Shown piece by piece: positions 55,292-64,000 of a stretch of 64,000 nucleotides of DNA; within the stretch, counting starts at the first letter, position 1; every line of letters begins with the position of its first letter. Source of the stretch: Xanthomonas sp. 10-10 (lineage in GTDB: Bacteria > Pseudomonadota > Gammaproteobacteria > Xanthomonadales > Xanthomonadaceae); the NCBI RefSeq assembly GCF_040182365.1, contig NZ_CP144460.1, forward strand, positions 310,001 through 374,000, written 5' to 3'. Below the pieces are notes generated by a model. The model had not been told where the DNA came from. It did no database searches and was given only the letters and a program-made list of their open reading frames with translations. The position numbers and the translations under genes were made by a program.

Positions 55292-56086
55292 TCAGGCCGC
55301 GACCGGCAACCACAGCAGCAGGGCGGCGCCGAGCACGATGCGGTACACCGCAAACACCGTGAAGCGGTGCTTCTTGATGTAGCCCAGCAGCCACTTCACC
55401 ACCACAAAGCCGGTGATGGTCGCCGCCACGAAGGCCACCGCCACATCGGCCCAGTTTTCGCTGCCGAAGCCGCCTTCCTTGTACATCTCCAGCAGCGCAT
55501 AACCGCTGGCCGCGAACATGGTCGGGATGCCCACCATGAACACGAAATCCGCCGCCGCCGAGCGCTTGCTCAGGCCCAGCAGCATGGCCAGGAAGATCGC
55601 CGAGGCCGAGCGCGAGGTGCCGGGGAACACGCCGGCCACCACCTGCGCCAGCCCCACCGCGATGGCCACCTTCCAGGTCACCACATCGCGCTCGGGCAGC
55701 TTGCCGGCAAAGTGCTCGGCCACCAGCATCCACAGGCCGCCGATCAGCAGCGCCCAGGCCACCGGATGCACGGTTTCCGGCAGCTGCCAGCCGGCCTTGC
55801 GCACGATCAGCCCGACCACCGCGGTAACCATGAAGGCCACGCCGATCTTGAGCACGTAATCGCGGTTGGCGCGCTCGCCCAGGCCGGTGGCCAGGGTCCA
55901 CAGCTTCTGCCGCAGCGCCAGGCAGATGGCCAGGATCGCGCCGGCCTGGATGACGATGTTGAAGAAGTCAGAACGGCGTCCGAGCCATTGTTCGGCGATC
56001 AACAGGTGGCCGGTGCTGGAGATCGGCAGGAATTCGGTGAGGCCTTCGAGAATGCCCAACAGCAGGGCGGAAATCAGATCGGACAT
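55292..56086 (-). CDS. uppP: undecaprenyl-diphosphatase UppP
   Basis: 264-aa polytopic BacA/UppP. Motifs LLGILEGLTEFLPISSTGHL (the E/P signature) and PGTSRSASAIFLAMLLGL. It recycles undecaprenyl pyrophosphate to the monophosphate for cell-wall synthesis and gives bacitracin tolerance. ATG 56086 gives the standard start MSDLISALLLGILEG. Divergent from glnA. Confidence 0.95.
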   Translation of the reverse strand: MSDLISALLLGILEGLTEFLPISSTGHLLIAEQWLGRRSDFFNIVIQAGAILAICLALRQKLWTLATGLGERANRDYVLKIGVAFMVTAVVGLIVRKAGWQLPETVHPVAWALLIGGLWMLVAEHFAGKLPERDVVTWKVAIAVGLAQVVAGVFPGTSRSASAIFLAMLLGLSKRSAAADFVFMVGIPTMFAASGYALLEMYKEGGFGSENWADVAVAFVAATITGFVVVKWLLGYIKKHRFTVFAVYRIVLGAALLLWLPVAA

Positions 56087-56136
56087 CGGACGTGAGGAGG
56101 GGATTGGGGGAGGCGTCAGGATAGTGCATTGCGGCA

Positions 56137-56153
56137 TGCACCATATCGGTGCA
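56137..56153. promoter_or_regulatory. NtrC box 1 upstream of glnA
   Basis: TGCACCATATCGGTGCA, a perfect palindrome matching the NtrC consensus TGCACC-N5-GGTGCA. Centre about 129 bp upstream of the predicted sigma-54 start site. Confidence 0.85.
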
Positions 56154-56166
56154 TCCTCTGCGCGGA

Positions 56167-56185
56167 TAGCACCTGAATGGTGCTA
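56167..56185. promoter_or_regulatory. NtrC box 2 upstream of glnA
   Basis: TAGCACCTGAATGGTGCTA, perfect outer palindrome with the GCACC/GGTGC core of NtrC sites. Centred 31 bp from box 1, about three helical turns, so dimers would lie on one face. With box 1 it forms an enhancer like that of enteric glnAp2. Confidence 0.8.
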
Positions 56186-56246
56186 TCGAGCCACGAGCGA
56201 CCTCAAGCGACGCAAGCAAAATCAACGACTTGTGAAAGTCTGCCAT

Positions 56247-56264
56247 TTGGCATGGTCCCTGCTG
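56247..56264 (+). promoter_or_regulatory. sigma-54 promoter of glnA
   Basis: TTGGCATGGTCCCTGCTG. GG at 56249-56250 and GC at 56261-56262 are 12 bp apart, as sigma-54 requires, and TTGGCA / TGCT fit the consensus. Transcription should start near 56274, about 37 bp before the ATG. Confidence 0.8.
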
Positions 56265-56310
56265 TAGTTCCGCCCACGAGCCACTTCACTCCAATCCGAG
56301 GTTTCTTCCG

Positions 56311-57720
56311 ATGTCCGTGGAAAACGTTGAAAAGCTGATCAAGGACAACAAGGTCGAGTTCGTCGACCTGCGCTTCGTCGATATGCGTGGTGTACAGCAG
56401 CACATCACCTTCCCGGCCAACATCATCGAGCCGGCGCTGTTCGAAGAAGGCAAGATGTTCGACGGCAGCTCGATCGCGGGTTGGAAGGGCATCAACGAGT
56501 CGGACATGGTGTTGCTGCCCGACGCCGGCACCGCGTACCTGGATCCGTTCTTCGCCGATCCGACCATCGTGCTGACCTGCGACATCCTCGATCCGGCCAC
56601 CATGCAGAGCTATGAGCGCGACCCGCGCGGCATCGCCAAGCGCGCCGAGGCCTACCTGAAGTCCTCCGGCATCGCCGACCAGGCGTTCTTCGGCCCGGAG
56701 CCGGAATTCTTCATCTTCGACTCGGTGCGCTTCGCCAACGACATGGGCCACACCTTCTTCCAGGTGGGTTCTGAAGAAGCGGCCTGGAACACCGGTGAAA
56801 AGTACGACGGCGGCAACAGCGGCTATCGTCCGGGCGTGAAGGGCGGCTACTTCCCGGTTCCGCCGACCGACACCCTGCACGACCTGCGCGCGGAAATGAT
56901 CAAGACCCTGGAACAGGTCGGCATCGAAACCGAAGTGCACCACCACGAAGTGGCCACCGCCGGCCAGTGCGAGATCGGTACCAAGTTCAGCTCGCTGGTA
57001 CAGAAGGCCGACGAACTGCTGACGATGAAGTACATCATCAAGAACGTCGCCTACCGCAACGGCAAGACCGCCACCTTCATGCCAAAGCCGATCGTCGGCG
57101 ACAACGGCAGCGGCATGCACGTGCACCAGTCGCTGGCCAAGGGCGGCAGCAACCTGTTCACTGGCGACGGTTACGGCGGCCTGTCGCAGCTGGCGCTGTG
57201 GTACATCGGCGGCGTCTTCAAGCACGCCCGCGCGATCAACGCCTTCGCCAACTCCGGCACCAACAGCTACAAGCGTCTGGTCCCGGGCTTCGAAGCGCCG
57301 GTGATGCTGGCCTATTCGGCGCGTAACCGCTCTGCCTCGTGCCGCATTCCGTGGGTCACCAACCCGAAGGCACGCCGCATCGAAATGCGCTTCCCCGATC
57401 CGTTGCAGTCCGGCTATTTGACCTTCACCGCGCTGATGATGGCCGGCCTGGACGGCATCAAGAACCAGATCGACCCGGGCGCGCCGAGCGACAAGGACCT
57501 GTACGACCTGCCGCCGGAAGAAGAGAAGCTGATCCCGCAGGTCTGCTCCAGCCTGGACCAGGCCCTGGAAGCGCTGGACAAGGACCGCGAGTTCCTCAAG
57601 GCCGGTGGCGTGATGAGCGACGACTTCATCGACGGCTACATCGCGCTGAAGATGCAGGAAGTCACCAAGTTCCGTGCTGCGACCCATCCGTTGGAGTACC
57701 AGCTGTACTACGGCAACTGA
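56311..57720 (+). CDS. glnA: glutamine synthetase, type I
   Basis: 469 aa, the standard GS-I length. [28 protein letters not shown] and the adenylylation loop [11 protein letters not shown] with Tyr398 are all present, so it is the adenylylated beta form, controlled by GlnE. It makes glutamine from glutamate and ammonium. Two NtrC boxes and a sigma-54 promoter lie upstream; a GC-rich hairpin follows at 57734. Confidence 0.98.
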   Translation: MSVENVEKLIKDNKVEFVDLRFVDMRGVQQHITFPANIIEPALFEEGKMFDGSSIAGWKGINESDMVLLPDAGTAYLDPFFADPTIVLTCDILDPATMQSYERDPRGIAKRAEAYLKSSGIADQAFFGPEPEFFIFDSVRFANDMGHTFFQVGSEEAAWNTGEKYDGGNSGYRPGVKGGYFPVPPTDTLHDLRAEMIKTLEQVGIETEVHHHEVATAGQCEIGTKFSSLVQKADELLTMKYIIKNVAYRNGKTATFMPKPIVGDNGSGMHVHQSLAKGGSNLFTGDGYGGLSQLALWYIGGVFKHARAINAFANSGTNSYKRLVPGFEAPVMLAYSARNRSASCRIPWVTNPKARRIEMRFPDPLQSGYLTFTALMMAGLDGIKNQIDPGAPSDKDLYDLPPEEEKLIPQVCSSLDQALEALDKDREFLKAGGVMSDDFIDGYIALKMQEVTKFRAATHPLEYQLYYGN

Positions 57721-57733
57721 GTTCCACCGCGGT

Positions 57734-57767
57734 GATGGCGGAGGCCCCCCCTCCCACCTCCGCCATC
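57734..57767 (+). terminator. hairpin after glnA
   Basis: GATGGCGGAGG / CCTCCGCCATC, 11-bp perfect stem with a 12-nt C-rich loop, 14 bp after the stop. No T-run. Confidence 0.6.
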
Positions 57768-57866
57768 GCCGCACATGTTCGATGGCTCCCCGGCACCGCC
57801 GTGGAGTCGAGGGGAACGAGAGAGCACACAGTTCGCGGCGCGCGGGCCTGACCTCTCCCACGAGGC

Positions 57867-57930
57867 GGATGCCTGGCATCCGTCGGGGTCTGCGCGATCC
57901 GCGAACGATTGGATGCCGGGGTTGGCATCC
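57867..57930. promoter_or_regulatory. paired inverted repeats upstream of glnK
   Basis: GGATGCCTGGCATCC (57867-57881) and GGATGCC-GGGGTT-GGCATCC (57911-57930) repeat the same palindromic arms twice, 44 bp apart, about 65-130 bp before glnK. Neither is an NtrC box and no sigma-54 promoter was found in this gap. Possible regulator sites or RNA hairpins. Confidence 0.45.
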
Positions 57931-57940
57931 AGGTGAATGA

Positions 57941-58333
<393 letters not shown>

Positions 58334-58355
58334 GTCCCCCACCTCCGGAGGTCGT

Positions 58356-59798
58356 ATGAAGACAGCTCTGTTTGCCGGGTGGAAAGCCCGGTTCTATAGC
58401 GTGTGCATGCTGATGCTGTTCAGCGCGTTGGTGGTGGGCGGCATGGGCAGCGCGCAAGCGCAGTCCACCCCGCAGGTCACCCCGTTGCCGACCGAGCCGG
58501 TCACCACCGAACCGCTGCCGTCTGCGCAGCCGGCCGCCGCGCCGGCCGCCGCGGCCGAAGCCGCGCCGGTGGTCGACAAGGGCGACGTCGCCTGGATGCT
58601 GACCTCCACGCTGCTGGTGCTGCTGATGGTGGTGCCGGGCCTGGCGTTGTTCTACGGCGGCATGGTGCGCGCCAAGAACGTGTTGTCGGTGCTGATCCAG
58701 GTCGCAACGGTGTTCTCGCTGCTCACCATCCTGTGGGTGCTCTACGGCTACAGCCTGGCGTTCTCCGGCGAAGGTCCGTGGATCGGCAACCTGGACAAGG
58801 CGCTGCTCAAGGGCGTGACCATCGAGAGCCTGTCGGCCACCTTCACCAAGGGCGTCAGCCTGCCGGAATACGTGTTCGTGGCGTTCCAGGCGACCTTTGC
58901 CGGCATCACCGGCGCGCTGATCGTCGGTGCCTTTGCCGAACGCGCCAAGTTCGCTGCGGTGCTGCTGTTCTCGGTGATCTGGTTCACCTTCGGCTATCTG
59001 CCGCTGGCGCACATGGTCTGGGCCACCGGCGGCTACCTGTTCGGGTTGAGCGCGCTGGATTTTGCCGGTGGCACCGTGGTCCACATCAACGCCGGTATCG
59101 CCGGTCTGGTGGGTGCCTACTTCGTCGGCAAGCGCGCCGGGTTGGGGCGTGAGGCGATCAAGCCGCACAACGTGACCCTGACCTTCGTCGGTGCCTCACT
59201 ACTGTGGGTGGGCTGGTTCGGCTTCAATGCCGGTTCCAACCTGGAAGCCAATGCCGGTGCGGCGCTGGCCTTCCTCAACACCCTGCTGGCCACTGCCGCT
59301 GCCATCCTGGGCTGGTCGCTGACCGAGAAGATCATCAAGGGCAAGTCGTCCGCCCTCGGTGTGGCCTCGGGCATGGTCGCCGGCCTGGTCGGCATCACCC
59401 CGGCCTGCGGCACCGTGGGTCCGTTCGGCGCCATCGTGATCGGCCTGGCGGCCGGCGTGCTGTGCGTGTGGGGCGTCACCGGCCTGAAGCGCCTGCTGGG
59501 CGCCGACGACAGCCTGGACGTGTTCGGCGTGCATGGCCTGGGCGGCATCATCGGCGCGATCCTGACCGGCGTGTTCTCGGCGGCCTCGCTGGGCGGCCAG
59601 AAGGGCGGCGACTACGACATCCTGCATCAGGTGAAGATCCAGGCCCTGGGCGTGGGCATCACCGTGGTGTGGATCGGCGTGGTGTCGGTGGTGGGCTTCC
59701 TGGTCGCCAAGCTGGTGTTCGGCCTGCGCGTCACCGAAGAAGCCGAGCGCGAGGGCCTGGATATCACCTCGCACGGCGAAGCCGCATACGAGTCCTGA
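58356..59798 (+). CDS. amtB: ammonium transporter AmtB
   Basis: 480 aa. A cleavable signal peptide (MKTALFAGWKARFYSVC ... AQAQS) and an Ala/Pro-rich linker precede 11 helices. Twin-His pore: LAHMVWATGGYLFG and VFGVHGLGGIIG; Phe gate in LFYGGMVRAKNVLS. GGAGG Shine-Dalgarno before ATG 58356. Works with GlnK, which binds its cytoplasmic face. Confidence 0.96.
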   Translation: MKTALFAGWKARFYSVCMLMLFSALVVGGMGSAQAQSTPQVTPLPTEPVTTEPLPSAQPAAAPAAAAEAAPVVDKGDVAWMLTSTLLVLLMVVPGLALFYGGMVRAKNVLSVLIQVATVFSLLTILWVLYGYSLAFSGEGPWIGNLDKALLKGVTIESLSATFTKGVSLPEYVFVAFQATFAGITGALIVGAFAERAKFAAVLLFSVIWFTFGYLPLAHMVWATGGYLFGLSALDFAGGTVVHINAGIAGLVGAYFVGKRAGLGREAIKPHNVTLTFVGASLLWVGWFGFNAGSNLEANAGAALAFLNTLLATAAAILGWSLTEKIIKGKSSALGVASGMVAGLVGITPACGTVGPFGAIVIGLAAGVLCVWGVTGLKRLLGADDSLDVFGVHGLGGIIGAILTGVFSAASLGGQKGGDYDILHQVKIQALGVGITVVWIGVVSVVGFLVAKLVFGLRVTEEAEREGLDITSHGEAAYES

Positions 59799-59806
59799 GC
59801 ATGCAC

Positions 59807-59864
59807 ACCCGCGGCCACGCTGCCGCGGGTGGCGCAACGACCCGGCCGGGAGAACCCGCCGGGT
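59807..59864 (+). terminator. double hairpin after amtB
   Basis: ACCCGCGGC / GCCGCGGGT (59807-59830, 6-nt loop) and ACCCGGC / GCCGGGT (59840-59864), the latter followed by CCGTTTTCC. Likely ends the glnK-amtB transcript. Confidence 0.65.
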
Positions 59865-60046
59865 CCGTTTTCCCGCCGCCGCCCTGCTGGCTGCGGACCA
59901 ACTGCCGAGGTGCCTGCATGACCAGCCCCACGCCCGTCGCTGTCGGCGCGGATGCGAGCCGGGTCTGGCCATGCCATTGCGACCCGGCCCTAGACACTTC
60001 GCTGCAGGCTGCGGTCGGCGCGCCGGTTGCGCACGCCAATGCTGCT

Positions 60047-60063
60047 TGCACTAAATTGGTGCA
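60047..60063. promoter_or_regulatory. NtrC box on the ntrB start codon
   Basis: TGCACTAAATTGGTGCA matches the NtrC consensus (compare the enteric glnL site) and ends directly before the ATG at 60064. The position fits negative autoregulation of ntrBC by NtrC. Confidence 0.8.
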
Positions 60064-61119
60064 ATGCTGATGACGACCTCAACACCGTCGCTCGACAGCC
60101 TGGGCACCCCGGTGGCCTGGGCCGACCGCGAAGGCCGCGTGCTGGGGGTCAACCCGGCATTCGCGCGCTGGCTCGGCGTCAGCGCACGGCGGCTGGTCGA
60201 TCAACCGCTGGCCGCGCTGGAAGTGCAGGGCGACGCACTGGCGCGCTTCCTGCTCAACGACGAACGCGACGTGCTGCGCCTGCACCGGCTGGCGCTGGGC
60301 CTGCCCAATGACGCACCACGCTTTGCCGAAGGCTGGCTGTCGCGGCTGGACGATGGTGGCTGGTTGCTGGAGACGCACCCGGTCGACGAATTCCCCGCGC
60401 TGGACCCCACTCACGCATTGCCCAATGCCTTGAGCGCTGCGTTGAAGGGCCTGGCGCACGAACTGCGTAACCCGCTGGCGGGCCTGAAGGGCGCCGCGCA
60501 GTTGCTGGCACGCCGCTCGGCCGGTCGCGATGAAGACGAGCGCGAGCTGATCGAGCTGATCGGCACCGAGATCGAACGCCTCAACACCTTGCTCGAACGC
60601 CTGCTCTCGCCATCGCCGCTGCGCCCGCACGATCGCCTCAACATCCACGTGGTACTCGAGCGCGTGCTGCGCCTGGCAGAGGCCGAAGGCGGCTGGTCGG
60701 TGCAGGTGCAACGCGATTACGACCCCAGCATTCCCGACATCCTCGGCGATGTGGACCGGCTCACCCAGGCGGTGTGGAACCTGGTGCGCAACGCGTTCCA
60801 GGCCGGCGCCACGCGGGTGACCCTGCGCACCCGCGTCGAGCACGGCCAGCGCATCCGCGACCGCGTGCATGCGATGTCGTTGCGGCTGGAAATCATCGAC
60901 GACGGCGGCGGCGTGCCGGAAGAACTGGCCGAACACCTGTTCCTGCCGCTGGTCAGCGGCCGCGCAGAAGGCAGCGGGCTGGGCCTGGCCCTGGCCCAGC
61001 AGGTCTCGCGCGAACACCACGGCACCCTGACCTACCGCTCGCGTCCGGGCCATACCGTTTTTACCCTGCTGCTGCCCGAGCTGGCCGGCGATCACGACAA
61101 GGAGCATCTGCATGGCTGA
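60064..61119 (+). CDS. ntrB: nitrogen-sensing histidine kinase NtrB
   Basis: 351 aa. N-terminal PAS-like domain (VAWADREGRVLGVNPAFARW), then HisKA with phospho-His H132 in LAHELRNPLAGLKGAAQLL, and HATPase_c boxes (LVRNAFQAGA, DDGGGVPEELAEHLF, GSGLGLALAQQ). It phosphorylates NtrC under nitrogen limitation and is inhibited by PII. ATG 60064 or ATG 60070; the NtrC box ends at the first, which argues for a nearly leaderless message. Overlaps ntrC by 8 nt. Confidence 0.95.
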   Translation: MLMTTSTPSLDSLGTPVAWADREGRVLGVNPAFARWLGVSARRLVDQPLAALEVQGDALARFLLNDERDVLRLHRLALGLPNDAPRFAEGWLSRLDDGGWLLETHPVDEFPALDPTHALPNALSAALKGLAHELRNPLAGLKGAAQLLARRSAGRDEDERELIELIGTEIERLNTLLERLLSPSPLRPHDRLNIHVVLERVLRLAEAEGGWSVQVQRDYDPSIPDILGDVDRLTQAVWNLVRNAFQAGATRVTLRTRVEHGQRIRDRVHAMSLRLEIIDDGGGVPEELAEHLFLPLVSGRAEGSGLGLALAQQVSREHHGTLTYRSRPGHTVFTLLLPELAGDHDKEHLHG

Positions 61120-62539
61120 GGCCGCCGCCGCATCCCACCACATCTGGGTGGTCGACGACGACCGTTCGGTGCGCTTCGTGCTGTCCACCGCCTTGCGCGA
61201 CGCAGGCTACGCGGTGGATGGCTTCGAAAGTGCCGCCGCCGCATTGCAGGCACTGGCCATGCGGCCCACCCCGGACCTGCTGTTCACCGACGTGCGCATG
61301 CCCGGCGAAGACGGCCTGAGCCTGCTCGACAAGCTCAAGTCCAAGCACCCGCAGTTGCCGGTGATCGTGATGTCGGCCTATACCGATGTCGCCAGCACCG
61401 CCGGCGCCTTCCGCGGCGGTGCGCACGAATTCCTGTCCAAGCCCTTCGATCTGGACGATGCGGTGGCGCTGGCTGCCCGCGCGCTGCCCGACGCCGGCGC
61501 CGGTGTCGACGAGCTCATCGGCATGCCGCTGGCCGAAGGGTCGGCCGCGCTGATCGGCGATACCCCGGCGATGCAGGCCTTGTTCCGCGCCATCGGCCGC
61601 CTGGCGCAGGCACCGCTGTCGGTGCTGATCAACGGCGAAACCGGCACCGGCAAGGAGTTGGTCGCGCGCGCGCTGCACAACGAATCGCCGCGCGCGCGCA
61701 AACCCTTCGTGGCGCTCAACACCGCCGCCATCCCCGCTGAGTTGCTGGAAAGCGAGTTGTTCGGCCATGAAACCGGCGCATTCACCGGCGCCACCAAACG
61801 GCACATCGGCCGCTTCGAACAAGCCGATGGCGGCACCTTGTTCCTGGACGAAATCGGCGACATGCCGCTGCCGTTGCAGACGCGCCTGCTGCGCGTGCTG
61901 GCAGAGAACGAATTCTTTCGCGTCGGTGGACGTGAGTTGATCCGGGTCGATGTGCGCGTGATCGCCGCCACCCACCAGGACCTGGAAGCGCTGGTCGAGC
62001 AAGGCCGCTTCCGTGCCGACCTGCTGCATCGCCTGGATGTCGTGCGCCTGCAGTTGCCGCCGCTGCGCGAGCGCCGCGGCGACATCGCGCAGCTGGCAGA
62101 AAATTTCCTGGCCATGGCCGGACGCAAGCTCGATATGCTTCCCAAGCGGCTGTCGTCGGCCGCGCTGGAAGATCTGCGCCAATACGACTGGCCCGGCAAC
62201 GTGCGCGAACTGGAAAACGTCTGCTGGCGCCTGGCCGCCCTGGCCACCGCCGACATCATCGATGTGATCGACGTGGACGCGGCCCTGGCGCGCGGCCGCC
62301 AGCGCACCGGCCGTAGCAGCGCCGGGCAATGGGACGACATGCTGTCCAGCTGGGCCGCGCAACGCCTGAGCGAAGGCGCCCAGGGCCTGCATGCCGAAGC
62401 GCGCGAGCGCCTGGACAAGACCCTGCTGGAAGCCGCCCTGCAACTCACCCAGGGCCGTCGTGCCGAAGCGGCCGCGCGCCTGGGGCTGGGCCGCAACACC
62501 GTCACCCGCAAACTCGGCCCCGGGCGCAAACGCCGATGA
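61112..62539 (+). CDS. ntrC: nitrogen regulator NtrC (sigma-54 activator)
   Basis: 475 aa. Receiver domain with phospho-Asp D60 in LLFTDVRMPGEDG, AAA+ domain with GETGTGKE Walker A and the sigma-54 contact GAFTGA in LFGHETGAFTGATKRH, then a Fis-type HTH (RAEAAARLGLGRNTVTRKL). It activates sigma-54 promoters such as glnA by binding the boxes at 56137 and 56167, and probably represses its own operon. Confidence 0.97.
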   Translation: MAEAAAASHHIWVVDDDRSVRFVLSTALRDAGYAVDGFESAAAALQALAMRPTPDLLFTDVRMPGEDGLSLLDKLKSKHPQLPVIVMSAYTDVASTAGAFRGGAHEFLSKPFDLDDAVALAARALPDAGAGVDELIGMPLAEGSAALIGDTPAMQALFRAIGRLAQAPLSVLINGETGTGKELVARALHNESPRARKPFVALNTAAIPAELLESELFGHETGAFTGATKRHIGRFEQADGGTLFLDEIGDMPLPLQTRLLRVLAENEFFRVGGRELIRVDVRVIAATHQDLEALVEQGRFRADLLHRLDVVRLQLPPLRERRGDIAQLAENFLAMAGRKLDMLPKRLSSAALEDLRQYDWPGNVRELENVCWRLAALATADIIDVIDVDAALARGRQRTGRSSAGQWDDMLSSWAAQRLSEGAQGLHAEARERLDKTLLEAALQLTQGRRAEAAARLGLGRNTVTRKLGPGRKRR

Positions 62540-62541
62540 GG

Positions 62542-63244
62542 GAGCCCCTCTCCCGCCTGCGTGAGAGGGGTTGGGGTGAGGGGCGCCTGCGAAGCGCCGT
62601 GCTGCGCGCGCAGGTGGTTGAGCCAAGCAGCGAACCAGACGAGATTGACGAGCATCACAGCGGCAAGCGTGCATGAGCGCGCCGCGTTCTTGCACGCAGG
62701 CACCACTGTCTCGATGACCTGGCGGCGCACGACGCCCCCATCCGCCCTTCGGGCACCTTCCCCCGCAAGCGGGGGAAGGAAGTAATCCGGAAGGCGAGCA
62801 GGGAAGGAAGCAACCCGGAAGGCGAGCAGGGAAGGCGGGAACGCGGGGAAGGCGAGCAGTGAGCGTCATGCTTGAGCCCCTCTCCCGCCTGCGGGAGAGG
62901 GGTGGGGGTGAGGGGCGCCTGCGAAGCGCCGCGCTGCGTGCGCAGGTGGTTGAGCCAAGCAGCGAACCAGACGAGATTGACGAGCATCACAGCGGCAAGC
63001 GTGCATGAGCGCGCCGCGTTCTTGCACGCAGGCACCACTGTCTCGATGACCTGGCGGCGCACGACGCCCCCATCCGCCCTTCGGGCACCTTCCCCCGCAA
63101 GCGGGGGAAGGAAGCAACCCGGGAGGCGAGCAGGGAAGGAAGCATCTGGAAGGCGAGCAGGGAAGGCGGGAACGCGGGGAAGGCGAGCAGTGAGCGTCAT
63201 GCTCGGGCCCCTCTCCCGCCTGCGGGAGAGGGGTTGGGGTGAGG
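62542..63244. repeat. 331-332-bp tandem repeat with REP ends
   Basis: Copy 1 is 62542-62873, copy 2 is 62874-63204, and the head of a third copy is 63205-63244. Each begins GAGCCCCTCTCCCGCCTGCG and carries a stretch that on the minus strand could code for a small hydrophobic peptide (VMLVNLVWFAAWLNHLR). Copies differ at a few sites. It fills the 833-bp gap between ntrC and sodC; nothing else is seen there. Confidence 0.9.
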
Positions 63245-63372
63245 GCGCTGTTTGCGCGCATCCCGGCCGGCCACACACCAGCCCCGTAAACTCGTGAGCT
63301 GCCCCGAGCGCATTTCATGACATGTGAACACGCGCCCGCATAGGTTTTCAGCCTGATCAGGAGAACAGCTCG

Positions 63373-63972
63373 ATGCGTTATCGGTCGTCCACGATCGTTG
63401 CCCTAACCGCTGTGGCGCTTGCCGCCTGCAGCACCACCCCGCCGCCGCCCCCGCCGCCCCCGCCTGCGGCGCGCGTCGTGCCCGCGCGTCCGGTGCAGCA
63501 GGCCGAAGCCGCGCTGGCTTCGGCATCGGGCAGCCTGGTCAGCGGCCGGGTCGTGCTGGTACCAGCGCTGCAGGGTATTCGCATCACCGGCACGGTCGGC
63601 GGCCTGCGTCCAGGCGGCGTGGCGGGCTTCCATGTGCACGAACGCGGCGACTGCAGCGCGGCCGATGCCAGCAGTGCGGGCGCGCATTTCAATCCCACCG
63701 GTTCGGCGCACGGACGTGCCGGCAGCAATCCTCATCATGCCGGCGACATGGACAATCTGCGCGCCGATGCCGAAGGTGTCGCGCACCTGGACATGATCGT
63801 CGCCGGCATCACCCTCGGCGATGCCGGCCCCACCGATGTGATCGGCAAGGCGCTGATCGTGCATGCCGATGCCGACGACTATCGCAGCCAACCCAGCGGC
63901 AATGCCGGCGCCCGTCTGGCCTGCGGCGTCATCCGCGTCACCCAGTGGCGCACACCCCCTTCGCAGCCCTGA
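63373..63972 (+). CDS. sodC: Cu/Zn superoxide dismutase, lipoprotein
   Basis: 199 aa. Lipobox LAAC with C19, then a run of ten prolines and an Ala-rich spacer before the enzyme domain. Metal site motifs: GFHVHERGDCS, HFNPTG, HHAGDMDN, and the C-terminal GKALIVHADADDY with the disulfide Cys in LACGVI. It removes superoxide in the periplasm. AGGAG precedes the ATG at 63373. The polyproline spacer likely holds the enzyme away from the membrane. Confidence 0.95.
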   Translation: MRYRSSTIVALTAVALAACSTTPPPPPPPPPAARVVPARPVQQAEAALASASGSLVSGRVVLVPALQGIRITGTVGGLRPGGVAGFHVHERGDCSAADASSAGAHFNPTGSAHGRAGSNPHHAGDMDNLRADAEGVAHLDMIVAGITLGDAGPTDVIGKALIVHADADDYRSQPSGNAGARLACGVIRVTQWRTPPSQP

Positions 63973-64000
63973 GTTGGGGCATCAATGGCCGCAACTGCGG

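Noticed and set aside
61061-62869. Open frame of 602 codons on the minus strand
   Set aside because: Antisense to ntrC and continuing into the 331-bp repeats.
62600-63060. Hydrophobic peptide coded on the minus strand inside both 331-bp units
   Set aside because: No start with ribosome site and it repeats only because the DNA unit repeats; kept as a repeat rather than a gene.

Overview
The window is a GC-rich, gene-dense stretch of proteobacterial chromosome. Its gene content suggests a Xanthomonas: glnA-glnK-amtB-ntrBC next to uppP, a plant cell-wall/uronate cluster, a phhA/Lrp pair, a TonB siderophore receptor, a fused 2-oxoacid:ferredoxin oxidoreductase, and REP elements of the TAGGAGCGGACCTGGC type. 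The organism is inferred from gene content and style, not from a database match.

Layout. 1-3060: the 3' part of a PepSY membrane protein, a small phosphodiesterase, an AT-richer orphan gene and a decayed IS5-type transposase. 3061-18525: a pectin/uronate cluster. It holds two SGNH acetylesterase-like proteins (one fused to a cupin), two further esterases, a hydratase-TRAP transporter operon, a GH43 glycosidase, a LacI-type regulator, KduI, KduD and an RpiB-family isomerase. Four copies of a 12-bp motif (CACYGGTTNACC) lie in front of the hydratase-TRAP operon, GH43, lacI and kduI, which points to one regulon. 18829-21273: a DUF2442/DMP19-like gene, phenylalanine hydroxylase and a divergent Lrp-type regulator. 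21618-23819: a TonB-dependent siderophore receptor behind a Fur-like box. 24553-29814: patatin lipoprotein, AIM24-type protein, ABC ATPase, fatty acid desaturase and EF-hand protein.

29863-35999: an OpuC/EgtU-like ABC transporter lies beside an ergothioneine block (egtE-like lyase divergent from egtB-egtD). The side-by-side position suggests the transporter may carry ergothioneine or hercynine. 36567-47564: the 1230-aa oxidoreductase, an AEC exporter, secreted proteins, a ParA-like ATPase, SixA, YceI and a phospholipase D lipoprotein. 47975-55159: thioesterase, acyltransferase, YheT hydrolase, TPR-sulfotransferase-like protein, PEBP protein and META lipoprotein. 55292-62539: uppP, divergent from the nitrogen-control block glnA, glnK-amtB, ntrBC. 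This block has two NtrC boxes plus a sigma-54 promoter at glnA and one NtrC box on the ntrB start. 63373-63972: a lipoprotein Cu/Zn superoxide dismutase.

Intergenic DNA is unusually rich in repeats: 41-bp, 178-bp and 331-bp tandem repeats, REP pairs, a long palindromic element in two versions, and two heptanucleotide microsatellites, one of which runs up to the start codon of the thioesterase gene. I saw no tRNA, rRNA or CRISPR array.
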